From an uncultured Shinella sp. (lineage in GTDB: Bacteria > Pseudomonadota > Alphaproteobacteria > Rhizobiales > Rhizobiaceae), in NCBI RefSeq assembly GCF_946479415.1, contig NZ_CAMLFY010000025.1:1-43351 (forward strand): a stretch of DNA of 43,351 nucleotides, in the 5' to 3' direction. The notes under the pieces were generated by a model. It made no database searches. It saw nothing but the letters and a program-made list of their open reading frames with translations, and was not told the DNA's origin. The translations under genes were made by a program, and so were the position numbers. Within the stretch, counting starts at the first letter, position 1. Each line of letters begins with the position of its first letter. This document shows, in pieces, positions 8,487 through 17,494 of this stretch.

Positions 8487-9860
8487 ATGGCACAGAATTG
8501 GACCCCGACCAGCTGGCGGCAGAAGCCCATCCAGCAGGTGCCGGAATATCCGGATCTCGCCGCATTGGCGGCAACTGAAGAGCGCCTCGCGAAGTTTCCG
8601 CCGCTCGTTTTCGCCGGCGAAGCCCGCCGCCTGAAGAGCGCGCTCGCCAATGTCGCAGAGGGCAAGGGCTTTCTGCTGCAGGGCGGCGATTGCGCCGAGA
8701 GCTTCGCCGAACACGGCGCCGATACGATCCGCGACTTCTTCCGCGCCTTCCTCCAGATGGCCGTGGTCCTGACGTTTGGCGCCCAGCAGCCTGTTGTAAA
8801 GGTCGGCCGTATTGCCGGCCAGTTCGCGAAGCCCCGTTCTTCGGGCATCGAGAAGCAGGGTGACGTGTCGCTGCCGTCGTACCGTGGCGATATCATCAAC
8901 GGCATCGAATTCACCGAGGAAGCCCGCATTCCGAACCCGGAACGCCAGATCATGGCCTACCGCCAGTCGGCCGCGACGCTGAACCTGCTGCGTGCCTTCG
9001 CGATGGGCGGCTACGCCAATCTCGACAATGTGCACCAGTGGATGCTCGGCTTCGTCAAGGATAGCCCGCAGGCTGAGCGTTACCGCAAGCTCGCCGACCG
9101 CATTTCCGAAACGATGGACTTCATGAAGGCCATCGGGATCACGCCGGAAACCAACCCGAACCTGCGCGAGACCGATTTCTTCACGAGCCACGAGGCGCTG
9201 CTGCTCGGTTACGAGCAGGCGCTGACCCGCGTCGATTCGACCTCTGGTGACTGGTATGCCACCTCCGGCCACATGATCTGGATCGGCGACCGCACGCGCC
9301 AGGCCGACCATGCGCATATCGAATATTGCCGCGGCATCAAGAACCCGCTCGGCCTCAAGTGCGGCCCGTCGCTGACCGGCGATGGCCTGCTGGAGCTGAT
9401 CGATCTCCTGAACCCGAACAACGAGGCCGGCCGCCTGACGCTGATCTGCCGCTTCGGCCACGACAAGGTCGCGGACAACCTGCCGAAGCTCATCCGCGCC
9501 GTCGAGCGCGAGGGCAAGAAGGTAGTCTGGTCCTGCGATCCGATGCACGGCAACACGATCACGCTCAACAACTACAAGACCCGTCCGTTCGAGCGGATCC
9601 TGTCGGAAGTCGAAAGCTTCTTCCAGATCCACCGCGCGGAAGGCACGCATCCGGGCGGCATCCATATCGAGATGACCGGCAACGACGTGACGGAATGCAC
9701 GGGTGGCGCCCGCGCGCTGTCGGGCGATGACCTCGCCGACCGCTACCACACCCATTGCGACCCGCGCCTCAATGCCGACCAGGCGCTGGAGCTCGCCTTC
9801 CTTCTTGCCGAGCGCATGAAGGGCGGCCGCGACGAAAAACGGATGGTTGTGAACGGTTGA
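8487..9860 (+). CDS. Class II 3-deoxy-7-phosphoheptulonate (DAHP) synthase
   Basis: First enzyme of the shikimate pathway, condensing phosphoenolpyruvate with erythrose 4-phosphate. It is 457 aa from ATG 8487 ([14 protein letters not shown]); a GTG three codons upstream is in frame, but AGGTGAG sits correctly for the ATG. Class II (plant/Mycobacterium type) signatures are [14 protein letters not shown], the [19 protein letters not shown] region that binds substrate, [24 protein letters not shown] and [18 protein letters not shown], including the metal-binding Cys, His, Glu and Asp. It is unrelated in sequence to E. coli AroF/G/H. It is followed by its own terminator, so probably monocistronic. 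No allosteric type can be read from sequence. Confidence 0.95.
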   Translation: MAQNWTPTSWRQKPIQQVPEYPDLAALAATEERLAKFPPLVFAGEARRLKSALANVAEGKGFLLQGGDCAESFAEHGADTIRDFFRAFLQMAVVLTFGAQQPVVKVGRIAGQFAKPRSSGIEKQGDVSLPSYRGDIINGIEFTEEARIPNPERQIMAYRQSAATLNLLRAFAMGGYANLDNVHQWMLGFVKDSPQAERYRKLADRISETMDFMKAIGITPETNPNLRETDFFTSHEALLLGYEQALTRVDSTSGDWYATSGHMIWIGDRTRQADHAHIEYCRGIKNPLGLKCGPSLTGDGLLELIDLLNPNNEAGRLTLICRFGHDKVADNLPKLIRAVEREGKKVVWSCDPMHGNTITLNNYKTRPFERILSEVESFFQIHRAEGTHPGGIHIEMTGNDVTECTGGARALSGDDLADRYHTHCDPRLNADQALELAFLLAERMKGGRDEKRMVVNG

Positions 9861-9935
9861 TCGCGTTCCGTTCACGCTTCGTCTCCGTAAATTAGCGGAG
9901 CTGATGCAAGCATTCAGGAATGTGAATTTGACAGG

Positions 9936-9969
9936 ACCGGGCTGGCTGACAAAGCTGGCCCGGTTTTTC
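9936..9969 (+). terminator. Intrinsic terminator after DAHP synthase
   Basis: A stem of ACCGGGC (9936-9942) with GCCCGGT (9958-9964) and a 15-base loop is followed by five T residues. The inner GGCTGACAAAGC part can add pairs. Confidence 0.75.
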
Positions 9970-10006
9970 GTTGCGCTTGCGTGCCAGATCAAAAATAGGG
10001 GAAGAT

Positions 10007-10402
10007 ATGAGTGAGACGCATTCGGGACATTGCCTTTGTGGCGCGGTGCGGTTTCGCACGTCCGGCAAACTGCGCGAGGTGATCGCCTGCCATTGCAGCC
10101 AGTGCCGCCGGCAATCGGGGCATTTTTATGCGGCAACCAATGTGCTTGATGATGGGCTGGAGCTGGAAGGCGCGGAAAACGTCACCTGGTATAGGGCAAG
10201 CGAAACGGCGGGCCGGGGGTTCTGCCGTACCTGTGGTTCCGCGCTGTTCTGGAAGGGTGACGGATCCAATTACACCTCGATCATGGCCGGTGCCTTCGAA
10301 CAGCCGACGGGGCTGAAGATCGGCGTGCACATCTTCTGCGCCGACAAGGGCGATTATTACGAGATCGATGACGGCGCGCCGCAATATGCCGGAGGCAGAT
10401 GA
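10007..10402 (+). CDS. GFA-family (CENP-V/GFA domain) zinc protein
   Basis: A 131-aa protein of the glutathione-dependent formaldehyde-activating enzyme fold, a small beta protein that binds zinc through cysteines. Visible ligands are HCLCGAVRF near the N-terminus, CHCSQCRRQSGHFYA around residues 27-42, and FCRTCGSALFW around residues 74-84. Family members are proposed to handle S-hydroxymethylglutathione, but most paralogues, probably this one too, have no tested activity. Start ATG 10007 is set by AGGGGAAG just upstream. It follows the DAHP synthase terminator by under 40 bp and is convergent with the TadG-like gene 15 bp away. Confidence 0.88.
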   Translation: MSETHSGHCLCGAVRFRTSGKLREVIACHCSQCRRQSGHFYAATNVLDDGLELEGAENVTWYRASETAGRGFCRTCGSALFWKGDGSNYTSIMAGAFEQPTGLKIGVHIFCADKGDYYEIDDGAPQYAGGR

Positions 10403-10417
10403 GGCGCGCCGTTTTGC

Positions 10418-12133
10418 TCACTGCACCAAAGCAGGGCGCTGGCAGCGCACGCCGGTGACGCGGATATCCGCTTCCCCGACGCGAACACCGGCGACGAGCA
10501 GCAGATTGTAGAGCAATTCGTCGATCGGTGCCGTCACCGTTGCCAGCGTCGCGGCAAGCGCCGATGTCACCGCTTTCGGCGTGCCAAGCGTCAGGAAGAG
10601 GATCTGGATATCCAGATCGAGATTTTCCAGGAGCGTCTTGGTGGTCGAGGTCAGCGTATCGCGCGTCGAGACGGTCTTGACGGCGCGTGACGCGATTTCC
10701 GTCGGCGTGAAGGCGAGGCGGGTGCGGCCAAGGTTTTTTGCCTCGACATGGGCGATGGCATCGATGCGCACGAGGCCCGAATCGAGGATGCGCGCCTTCT
10801 GCACGCGGGCTTCGTTGGAAAAGTCCGACAGGACGGACGGATCGACCTTGCCGAGCGCGATTTCCGCCACGCCCGGTACGGCATCGACCGAGACATTGGC
10901 ATTTTCCGCCGTGCCGCCAAGGCAACGGATATCGGCGAGCTTGGCTTCCGAGGCCGCGACCTCGACATAGAGCGGCAGCTTGATGCGCAAGCCGGCGAGT
11001 GTGGCAAGGCCGTCGAAGCTGACCTCGATGGCTAGCCGCGTCTGGGCGCTGCGTACCGCGCTGCCCGGTTCGCCGAGACGATGGGCCGGTGTCTCGACCG
11101 GCGGCTCACCGATGGCCAGGCGGACGGTGACGGCGGCAAGACCGGGCAGGGACGTGCCCAGATCAAGCGCCACCTGGTTCTTGCCGTTGGCAAGTGATGC
11201 GGCGGCCGAGATCATCTGCAGCGCATTGACCGACATCTTCCAGTCGCCGCCGGTTGCGACCGCAAGGCCTTTTTTGGGATCGATGTTGAGGATGCGCGAG
11301 AGCGGCAGCTTTACCTTGCTGCTTGCCGTTGCCTGTTCGATCAGCCGGAGTGCCGAGCGTGTCGTGGTGGAAAGCCCCTCGACCGCCCGCATGGAGGCAA
11401 GAAGCTGCGGCATGGTCACGCCCGCGTTGAGGACGTCCTCATAGGTTGCGGCGGTGAGGTTCAATTCCGTCGCGACAGCCTTCAGGAACGGGTTGATCGA
11501 TATGTCGGTATCAACCAGCGCCCGGTAATCCATCACCTTCAGCGACAGTTTCGTGCCAAGCAATTGGCCCAGCAGGGCATTGAGAATGCCGTCATTGAGG
11601 CTGGCAAGGCGCGTGCCCACGGAGAAGGCGGCAATCTTGTTGCGCGCCGCAGACCCGACCGCTGTCAGAACCGGCGGATTCGGCGTGAAGATCGATGCGA
11701 CGAAGAGATCGCCGGGGCGCGATAATGTCACGCGGGCAGCATCGGCATCGGCATTCGTCTGTTTGAACCGGTCCCCAGGCGCTATGTCGGGATTTGCGAC
11801 ATAGCGCCCGCGCTCGACCTTGGCCGTCGCGGGTGTCCGCTTCGAACCGGTCAGGAGGACCGGCTGAATGATATTGCCATCCTTGTCGGACACGGAAACG
11901 GGCATATTGTTCAACGCGAAGTAGGTTGCGGCCGATTTCTCCGCCTCGGCGACATTCGCGGCGGCGGCGATCGCGGCAAGATCGGCAGACGCCTGCAACT
12001 GGCGTTGCTGCACGGTGAGGTAACCATAGTCCACGCCGAGCGCGATGGAAAAGATCGCCAGCGGCATGGTGAGGGCCGCGAGTGTGCCGATATTGCCGGA
12101 GCGATCCGAGAAAACGGAATTTGGGCGTTTCAT
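10418..12133 (-). CDS. TadG-like pilus-assembly / DUF2134-type membrane protein
   Basis: A 571-aa protein with one N-terminal membrane helix (LAALTMPLAIFSIALGVDYGYLTVQ) right after the SGNIG element of Tad pseudopilin-like proteins, then RQLQASADLAAIAAA, the classic TadE/TadG start. The rest is a large periplasmic region with many short beta/helix segments and an isolated cysteine pair (IRCLGG, GVRCQRP). ATG 12133 is used because GGGAGG lies nine bases upstream; a GTG at 12139 would be too close. It starts two bases after the TadE-like stop codon, so the two are translationally linked. In full tad loci TadG helps assemble Flp pili; no tadA, cpaB or pilin genes are in this window. Confidence 0.8.
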   Translation of the reverse strand: MKRPNSVFSDRSGNIGTLAALTMPLAIFSIALGVDYGYLTVQQRQLQASADLAAIAAAANVAEAEKSAATYFALNNMPVSVSDKDGNIIQPVLLTGSKRTPATAKVERGRYVANPDIAPGDRFKQTNADADAARVTLSRPGDLFVASIFTPNPPVLTAVGSAARNKIAAFSVGTRLASLNDGILNALLGQLLGTKLSLKVMDYRALVDTDISINPFLKAVATELNLTAATYEDVLNAGVTMPQLLASMRAVEGLSTTTRSALRLIEQATASSKVKLPLSRILNIDPKKGLAVATGGDWKMSVNALQMISAAASLANGKNQVALDLGTSLPGLAAVTVRLAIGEPPVETPAHRLGEPGSAVRSAQTRLAIEVSFDGLATLAGLRIKLPLYVEVAASEAKLADIRCLGGTAENANVSVDAVPGVAEIALGKVDPSVLSDFSNEARVQKARILDSGLVRIDAIAHVEAKNLGRTRLAFTPTEIASRAVKTVSTRDTLTSTTKTLLENLDLDIQILFLTLGTPKAVTSALAATLATVTAPIDELLYNLLLVAGVRVGEADIRVTGVRCQRPALVQ

Positions 12134-12135
12134 GA

Positions 12136-12558
12136 TCACATGCCTCCCACGCGCACGGTGGCGTAGCGTTCGATCTTTTCCTCGGGCAGCGCGAAGGTGA
12201 ACATCTTCCAGATGGGCAGGTCGCTCGAGTCGTAGGTGATCGTGACGGTGAACTGGTCCGGATTGTTCGGGTCTTCGGAGACAAGCACCTTCATCTTTCG
12301 TCGGTTGATGAACGAATAGTCGAAGCGCGAACCATCCAGATAGTGGTTGACGAGCGTCACACGCTCGGTCGGGTTGAGGCCGGCTACGGCGGTTCTTGCG
12401 GCATCGGCGGCGATCTGCTGCACCGAGTGTGTTACCGAAAGATAGATGCCGTACGCGATCAGCGTGAAAAGAACGAGAAAGAAGAGCGGCGCGATGATCG
12501 CGAACTCCAGCGCGGAGGTGCCTTTGCGATCCATCGACAGGCGGGACAAGACGTGCAT
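12136..12558 (-). CDS. TadE-like minor pseudopilin
   Basis: A 140-aa membrane protein from ATG 12558 (MHVLSRLSMDRKGTSALEFA), with GGAGGA six bases upstream. The motif GTSALEFAIIAPLFFLVLFTLIAYGIYL is the TadE signature: a conserved Glu within a hydrophobic segment after a Gly/Ser stretch. The periplasmic tail ends with VEERYATVRVGGM-like sequence. TadE proteins are processed by prepilin peptidase and act in Tad pilus assembly or surface attachment. With the TadG-like gene two bases downstream it forms a pair. Its nearest upstream neighbour, the DUF1003 gene, is 135 bp away, leaving room for a promoter. Confidence 0.82.
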   Translation of the reverse strand: MHVLSRLSMDRKGTSALEFAIIAPLFFLVLFTLIAYGIYLSVTHSVQQIAADAARTAVAGLNPTERVTLVNHYLDGSRFDYSFINRRKMKVLVSEDPNNPDQFTVTITYDSSDLPIWKMFTFALPEEKIERYATVRVGGM

Positions 12559-12693
12559 GACGTGTCCTCCTTCAATTGATGAACGATCTGCATCCTCAAA
12601 TTGCGGATGCATCCTAACGGTGCACCCAAAACGTTAATTTCTCCTATAGGTGATATGTCTCGTATCTGGAAAATCGTGAGTTGTGCTGAAATG

Positions 12694-13224
12694 CTACGTT
12701 TTGTCCCGCAATGCGTCATGCAGGCGCAAAACCTCCATTTTCAGCGCGGCGATCTCGTCCAGAAAGTGCGTGTCGATCTTGTGGTGTAGCGCCATCAGCT
12801 CGATTTCGGCTTTCAGGTTTACCTCGTAGTCCTTGGACGCCTCGAAACGGTCTCGGGCGGCCTGCCGGTTTTGCGACATCATGATGATCGGCGCTTGAAG
12901 TGCGGCGAGCATGGAGAGTACCAGATTGAGAAAGATGAAGGGGTAGGGGTCGAAGGCGTCCTTGCTCAGCAGGAGGGTGTTGACGACCGTCCAGGCGAGC
13001 AGGAAGACGAGGAAGCCGATGATGAAAGCCCAGGATCCACCGATACGCGCGATGGCATCGGCGACGCGCTCGCCGGTCGCCTGCTTCGATTGATAGGCGA
13101 CGTTGCGGTCCGCCGAAAGGATGCGCCCCTCGCGGGAATGGAGAAGGACCTCGCGCTCGGTCTCGTCGAGCTGATCGGAGGTTTTACCGAAGAGGATTTG
13201 GGCGGCGTCGTCGAAGGGCTTCAT
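12694..13224 (-). CDS. DUF1003 inner-membrane protein
   Basis: A 176-aa protein with two membrane helices, ARIGGSWAFIIGFLVFLLAWTVVNTLL and YPFIFLNLVLSMLAALQAPIIMMSQN, joined by SKDAFDPYP. This is the DUF1003 core, with the tell-tale MMSQNRQAARDR after the second helix. A cytoplasmic N-terminal part (SADRNVAYQSKQATGERVADA) and a C-terminal helical tail (EIAALKMEVLRLHDAL) flank it. The function of the family is unknown; some are annotated as cyclic-nucleotide-related membrane proteins without proof. It lies 55 bp downstream of the sulfatase gene on the same strand and may be cotranscribed with it. Confidence 0.88.
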   Translation of the reverse strand: MKPFDDAAQILFGKTSDQLDETEREVLLHSREGRILSADRNVAYQSKQATGERVADAIARIGGSWAFIIGFLVFLLAWTVVNTLLLSKDAFDPYPFIFLNLVLSMLAALQAPIIMMSQNRQAARDRFEASKDYEVNLKAEIELMALHHKIDTHFLDEIAALKMEVLRLHDALRDKT

Positions 13225-13279
13225 GGCCGGGGCTCCGGGAGAGAATCGGAGCCCTAGCCTAGCGTTGTTTGGGGCGAAA

Positions 13280-15208
13280 TCAGTAGCCCGCGCTCATCAG
13301 TTCAGCATGGGAGTTGAAGAAGCGTTCGAGACCGTACTGTTTGCCGAACATGATATCGTGCTGGAGGAAGCGGAAGTCGCGCACCAGCGGGTCGACGGTT
13401 TTCTTGCGCGCCCAGTCCGGCGTGCCGTTGCCTTTGGCATCGATCAGCATGTAGCGGTCGATGACGCGCAGCTTGTCATGCACGGCACCCAGAAAGCCCG
13501 TGTAATAGGGGTGCTCGAAGCCGGCTTCCTTGAGGATGTAGTAGGAGAGGAAGGCCGGGCTGATGGTGCCGATATCCTTTTCCGCACCCGTCTTGTTCGA
13601 CCAGATGACGAGCGGGGTCTCGTGCTCTTTCTTCATCTGCTCGGTCGAGCCCTTGCGCGAGGCGGTGATGCCCTTCATGTAGCCGGAATTCTGGTAGACC
13701 GTGTTGAGCGGCGGCAGGTGGTCGCCGAAGATGACGATGATCGTCTCGCGGTCGCGGTTCTTCGCCCAGTCCATCAGCATGTTCAGGCTCTGGTCGGCTT
13801 CCTTCACACCCTGCGCATAGCTGGCCAGCATGCGATTGTCGCGTGCATCGAGCTTGCCCTCCGGGGTGATGTCCGTCTTCGTGTAGCGCCCGTCGTCATA
13901 GGGGCCATGGCCCTGCAACGTCACGGTGAAGAAGAAGAACGGGTCTTCCTGCTGATCGGCCTGGCGGATGATCTCCTTGGTCAGCGCCTCGTCGGAGGTG
14001 AAGTTGCCACGCTTGGCGAGCGGCGGCATCTTGTCGACGTCCTTGAAGGTCTCGAAACCGAAGGCCTTGTAGACGCTCGAACGGTTCCAGAACCAGCCCG
14101 AGAACGGATGGATGGCGCGCGCCGTATAGCCTTCCGCGCGGAAGAACGTGGCAAGCGAGGGGATCGGCTTGCGGATATACTGCTGGTACGGAATGCTGCC
14201 GGTCGGCAGGAAGGCGTTGGAGAAGCCCGTCAGCGCCTCGAATTCGATATTGGCCGTCAGGCCGCCGAATTCCGGCGAGAAGACGTGGCCGCCCTGGTTT
14301 TCGCGGATGACCGGCATCGGATCCTGCGAGAGCTTCACGCTGTCGATGCGCGTCGGATCCCACAGCGATTCACTCATCAAGACGATGACGTCGGGCTTGG
14401 AGCGGTGCGTCGTGCCGAAGGGCAGCGGCTTGGAGGGGATCTTGTCGATGGCATCGACCATGTAGCCGCCGGGCGCCTGGACATTGGCCATCGGCAGGTT
14501 GATGGCGAAGGCCATGACGAAGCCATTGTGGCGATAGTTCTCCGCCTGGTCCCACATGATCGGGAAGACTTTCAGACGGTCGCGCACCCAGGAGAACTCG
14601 TTGTAGTCCATGATGGACGCGAAGCCGGCCAGCAGCGGCAGCGCGATGGCAAGGCGTGCAAGACGTTCCTTGCGCGTCAGAGGCCGGAACCGGCGCCAGG
14701 CGAAGACCCAGAGGCTGACGAGGCCGACGACGGCAGCGACGATGGCGATGGCAAGGCCGGCAGCGGTCCAAGGACGGTCCTGCACGAGAACCGGCATCAG
14801 TTCCATGATCTGGCGGCCGAACAAGAGGTCCGTCGGATAGAGCGGGTCGGTCAGGAAGACCTGCTTCTGCTGCGAGATGACGCCCATCAGCACGACGAGC
14901 GGTGCGATGAACAGCACGCCCTTGTGCTGGCGGCCGATCAGCGCATCAAGCGCGAGATAGGTGAGGAAGAAGACGCCGGTCGTGGTCCAGGCGGGCTGTT
15001 CGAGATTGGTGAAGTAGAGCCAGGTCTGCTCGAAGGAGCCACGCGTGATGACTTCGACGGCAACGACGGTCAGCAGTGCCAGAAGGCCGGAAACGGCAAG
15101 CGACCGCAGGATGGCGAGCGCCTTGGCGCGGCGCGCGAAGAATCCCGCCTCGGCGGCAAGTCCTTCGGTGGTTTCTATCGCCACGGCTGCGGGATTAAAC
15201 AGGGCCAA
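13280..15208 (-). CDS. LTA-synthase-family membrane sulfatase (phosphoglycerol transferase-like)
   Basis: Integral membrane enzyme of about 642 aa. Five hydrophobic helices lie in the first 200 residues, then a periplasmic alkaline-phosphatase/sulfatase-fold domain. Metal and active-site motifs are VIVLMSESLWDPTRID (with the catalytic Thr), TGFSNAFLPTGS, HPFSGWFWNRSSVY, TVTLQGHGPYDD and VIFGDHLPPL. The family includes Gram-positive LtaS and Gram-negative OpgB/CgmB-type enzymes that move phosphoglycerol from phosphatidylglycerol onto periplasmic glucans; the latter role is plausible in rhizobia but unproven here. No ATG is available at the start. TTG 15208 is preceded by GGAGA at five bases; TTG 15220 is also in frame without such a site. 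Confidence 0.88.
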   Translation of the reverse strand: MALFNPAAVAIETTEGLAAEAGFFARRAKALAILRSLAVSGLLALLTVVAVEVITRGSFEQTWLYFTNLEQPAWTTTGVFFLTYLALDALIGRQHKGVLFIAPLVVLMGVISQQKQVFLTDPLYPTDLLFGRQIMELMPVLVQDRPWTAAGLAIAIVAAVVGLVSLWVFAWRRFRPLTRKERLARLAIALPLLAGFASIMDYNEFSWVRDRLKVFPIMWDQAENYRHNGFVMAFAINLPMANVQAPGGYMVDAIDKIPSKPLPFGTTHRSKPDVIVLMSESLWDPTRIDSVKLSQDPMPVIRENQGGHVFSPEFGGLTANIEFEALTGFSNAFLPTGSIPYQQYIRKPIPSLATFFRAEGYTARAIHPFSGWFWNRSSVYKAFGFETFKDVDKMPPLAKRGNFTSDEALTKEIIRQADQQEDPFFFFTVTLQGHGPYDDGRYTKTDITPEGKLDARDNRMLASYAQGVKEADQSLNMLMDWAKNRDRETIIVIFGDHLPPLNTVYQNSGYMKGITASRKGSTEQMKKEHETPLVIWSNKTGAEKDIGTISPAFLSYYILKEAGFEHPYYTGFLGAVHDKLRVIDRYMLIDAKGNGTPDWARKKTVDPLVRDFRFLQHDIMFGKQYGLERFFNSHAELMSAGY

Positions 15209-15493
15209 GGCCGTCTCCAAACTTCATGAAACTTTCGTGTATCTGTCATACGGATGTCATCTTGAACAGGAGATGAACGGTTTCTGCAACGTTCTCCGCA
15301 TGCTTTGGTTCCCTCTGTTGCATTGCCGCAATGGCGCCGGGAACCCGCTGAAAAGCAGGAGGTTGACGCGAAAGCGCGAGCAGGCGTCGGCTTTTCATTT
15401 CCAAAGCGCCCGTCATGCTCTAAACAGCTTCTCGACCGTTCGAGAGTGCGGGCTGCGCAGGATCGGACACCATGCAAAGACGGGTCTGCAGAC

Positions 15494-17173
15494 ATGAATT
15501 CCGAGACTGAAAAGGCGACGCTCCGGATCGCGGTTGCGCAATTGAACCCTGTTGTCGGCGACATCTCCGGCAATCTCGCCAAGGCGCGGGCGGCCCGCGA
15601 GGATGCGGCAAAGCAGGGTGCCGATCTGCTGCTGCTCACGGAACTCTTCATTTCGGGCTATCCGCCCGAGGATCTCGTGCTGAAGCCCGCCTTCCTGAAG
15701 GCCTGCCGCCGTGCCATCGAGGATCTCGCCGCCGACACAGCGAATGGCGGTCCCGGCGTCATCATCGGCTTTCCCCGCCAGGACGAGACCGGCCGCTTCA
15801 ACGCCGTCGCCGTCATCGACGCCGGAAAGGTGATTGCCGTCCGAGACAAGGTGGACCTGCCGAACTACGGCGAATTCGACGAGAAGCGCGTCTTCGACCA
15901 GGGCGCCATGCCCGGCCCGGTGAATTTCCGCGGTGTGCGGCTCGGCATTCCGATCTGCGAGGACATCTGGGGCGATCTCGGCGTCTGCGAGACGCTGGCC
16001 GAAAGCGGCGCGGAAATCCTGCTCTCGCCGAATGGCTCGCCCTATTATCGCGGCAAGGTCGATATCCGTCACCAGATCGTGCTGAAGCAGGTCATCGAAA
16101 CCGGCCTGCCGTTGCTCTATGCCAACCAGCTCGGCGGCCAGGACGAACTGGTCTTCGACGGCGCGAGCTTCGCCTTCAATGCCGACAAGACGCTCGCCTT
16201 CCAGATGAGCCAGTTCGAGGAGACCGTCGCGCTCGTCACCTTCAAGAAGGACGGCGACAACTGGGTCTTCGACGGCGGGCCGATGTCGCGCATTCCGGAA
16301 AAAGAGGAGGCCGACTACCGTGCCTGCCTGCTCGGCTTCCGCGACTACGTCAACAAGAACGGCTTCAAGAATGTCGTGCTCGGCCTCTCCGGCGGCATCG
16401 ACTCGGCCATCTGCGCCGCCATCGCCGTCGATGCGCTGGGCGAGGAGCGGGTGCGCTGCATCATGCTGCCCTACCGCTACACCTCGCAGGATTCGCTCAA
16501 GGACGCCGCCGATTGCGCAAAAATGCTCGGCTGCCGCTACGACATCGTGCCGATCGAGGCGCCGGTGACCGGCTTCCTCTCCGCTTTGTCGGAGACCTTC
16601 GAAGGCACGGAAGAGGGCATCACCGAGGAAAATCTGCAAAGCCGCACGCGCGGCACGATCCTGATGGCGATTTCCAACAAGTTCGGTTCGATGGTCGTGA
16701 CGACCGGCAACAAGTCCGAGATGTCGGTGGGCTACGCTACGCTCTACGGCGACATGAACGGCGGCTTCAATCCGATCAAGGACCTGTACAAGATGCAGGT
16801 CTATGCGCTTTCCAGCTGGCGCAACACCCACCTGCCGCCGGGCGCGCTCGGCCCGACGGGCGAGGTGATCCCGAAGAACATCATCGACAAGGCACCGTCC
16901 GCCGAGCTGCGCCCGAACCAGACCGACCAGGATTCGCTGCCGCCCTATCCCGTCCTCGACGACATCCTGGAATGCCTCGTCGAGATGGAGATGAGCACGG
17001 AGGACATCGTCGCGCGCGGCCATGACGTCAAGACGGTACACCGCATCGAACACCTGCTCTACATCGCCGAATACAAGCGCCGCCAGTCGGCGCCGGGTGT
17101 GAAGATCACCAAGAAGAATTTCGGCCGCGACCGCCGTTACCCGATCACCAACAGATACCGTGACCGGGGGTAG
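15494..17173 (+). CDS. nadE: Glutamine-dependent NAD+ synthase
   Basis: Makes NAD from nicotinic acid adenine dinucleotide, taking ammonia from glutamine. It is 559 aa with two domains. The N-terminal nitrilase-type amidase (about 10-270) shows the Glu of LLTELFISGYPPEDL, the Lys of VRDKVDLPNYGEF and the nucleophile Cys of LGIPICEDIWGD. The C-terminal synthetase carries the ATP-pyrophosphatase loop GLSGGIDSAICAA near residue 299 and TTGNKSEMSVGYATLYGDMNGGFNPI. Start ATG 15494 gives the usual length; the frame is open upstream but that sequence does not look like NadE. Its stop lies three bases before the next start, so three genes form a unit. Confidence 0.95.
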   Translation: MNSETEKATLRIAVAQLNPVVGDISGNLAKARAAREDAAKQGADLLLLTELFISGYPPEDLVLKPAFLKACRRAIEDLAADTANGGPGVIIGFPRQDETGRFNAVAVIDAGKVIAVRDKVDLPNYGEFDEKRVFDQGAMPGPVNFRGVRLGIPICEDIWGDLGVCETLAESGAEILLSPNGSPYYRGKVDIRHQIVLKQVIETGLPLLYANQLGGQDELVFDGASFAFNADKTLAFQMSQFEETVALVTFKKDGDNWVFDGGPMSRIPEKEEADYRACLLGFRDYVNKNGFKNVVLGLSGGIDSAICAAIAVDALGEERVRCIMLPYRYTSQDSLKDAADCAKMLGCRYDIVPIEAPVTGFLSALSETFEGTEEGITEENLQSRTRGTILMAISNKFGSMVVTTGNKSEMSVGYATLYGDMNGGFNPIKDLYKMQVYALSSWRNTHLPPGALGPTGEVIPKNIIDKAPSAELRPNQTDQDSLPPYPVLDDILECLVEMEMSTEDIVARGHDVKTVHRIEHLLYIAEYKRRQSAPGVKITKKNFGRDRRYPITNRYRDRG

Positions 17174-17176
17174 GGC

Positions 17177-17491
17177 GTGGCGGCGCCGGAGGATGCGCCG
17201 GGCGGGCGCCCGGCATTTACCGAGGAGGAGACCCGGCTGATCCGCCTGTGGTCTCTGAGCGAGTTTTCAGCGAGCAGACAGCTTTCCGCCCAGGCCGCCT
17301 ATTTCGCGACGCCGGCGGTATTCGGCATCTACGGCATCGGGACGGGCAGCATTGTCATTCTCGGGGTGGCCTTCGTCTGCATCCTGCTTCTTCTGGCTTT
17401 CGGCCTCGTGACCACCTGGCGCGATCAGCAGAAGTTTGCGCTGATGCAATCCATCTGCCGTAAACTCACGGCGGGGAGCGAAGAGAGATAG
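17177..17491 (+). CDS. Small membrane protein of unknown function
   Basis: A 104-aa protein starting at GTG 17177, three bases after the nadE stop, with a GGGGG stretch upstream. An N-terminal acidic, soluble part (PAFTEEETRLIRLWSLSEFSASRQLSAQ) precedes one long or two short hydrophobic segments (AVFGIYGIGTG, SIVILGVAFVCILLLLAFGLVTTW) and a basic C-tail. I recognise no family. The tight packing between nadE and the propeller gene (three bases on each side) argues it is translated. Codon use looks like the neighbours. Confidence 0.72.
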   Translation: MAAPEDAPGGRPAFTEEETRLIRLWSLSEFSASRQLSAQAAYFATPAVFGIYGIGTGSIVILGVAFVCILLLLAFGLVTTWRDQQKFALMQSICRKLTAGSEER

Positions 17492-17494
17492 GCG

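Noticed and set aside
9928..9933. A perfect TTGACA just before the DAHP synthase terminator.
   Set aside because: No -10 at 16-18 bases, and the following bases are the terminator stem.
8469..10136. A 555-codon minus-strand frame opposite DAHP synthase and the GFA gene.
   Set aside because: It crosses a terminator and two well-identified genes; translation looks like a codon-bias shadow.
13223..15229. A 668-codon open frame on the plus strand, opposite the LTA-synthase-like gene.
   Set aside because: The minus strand encodes a well-recognised membrane sulfatase with all motifs; the plus translation is rich in His/Arg/Asp with no domain, the normal mirror of high-GC codon bias.
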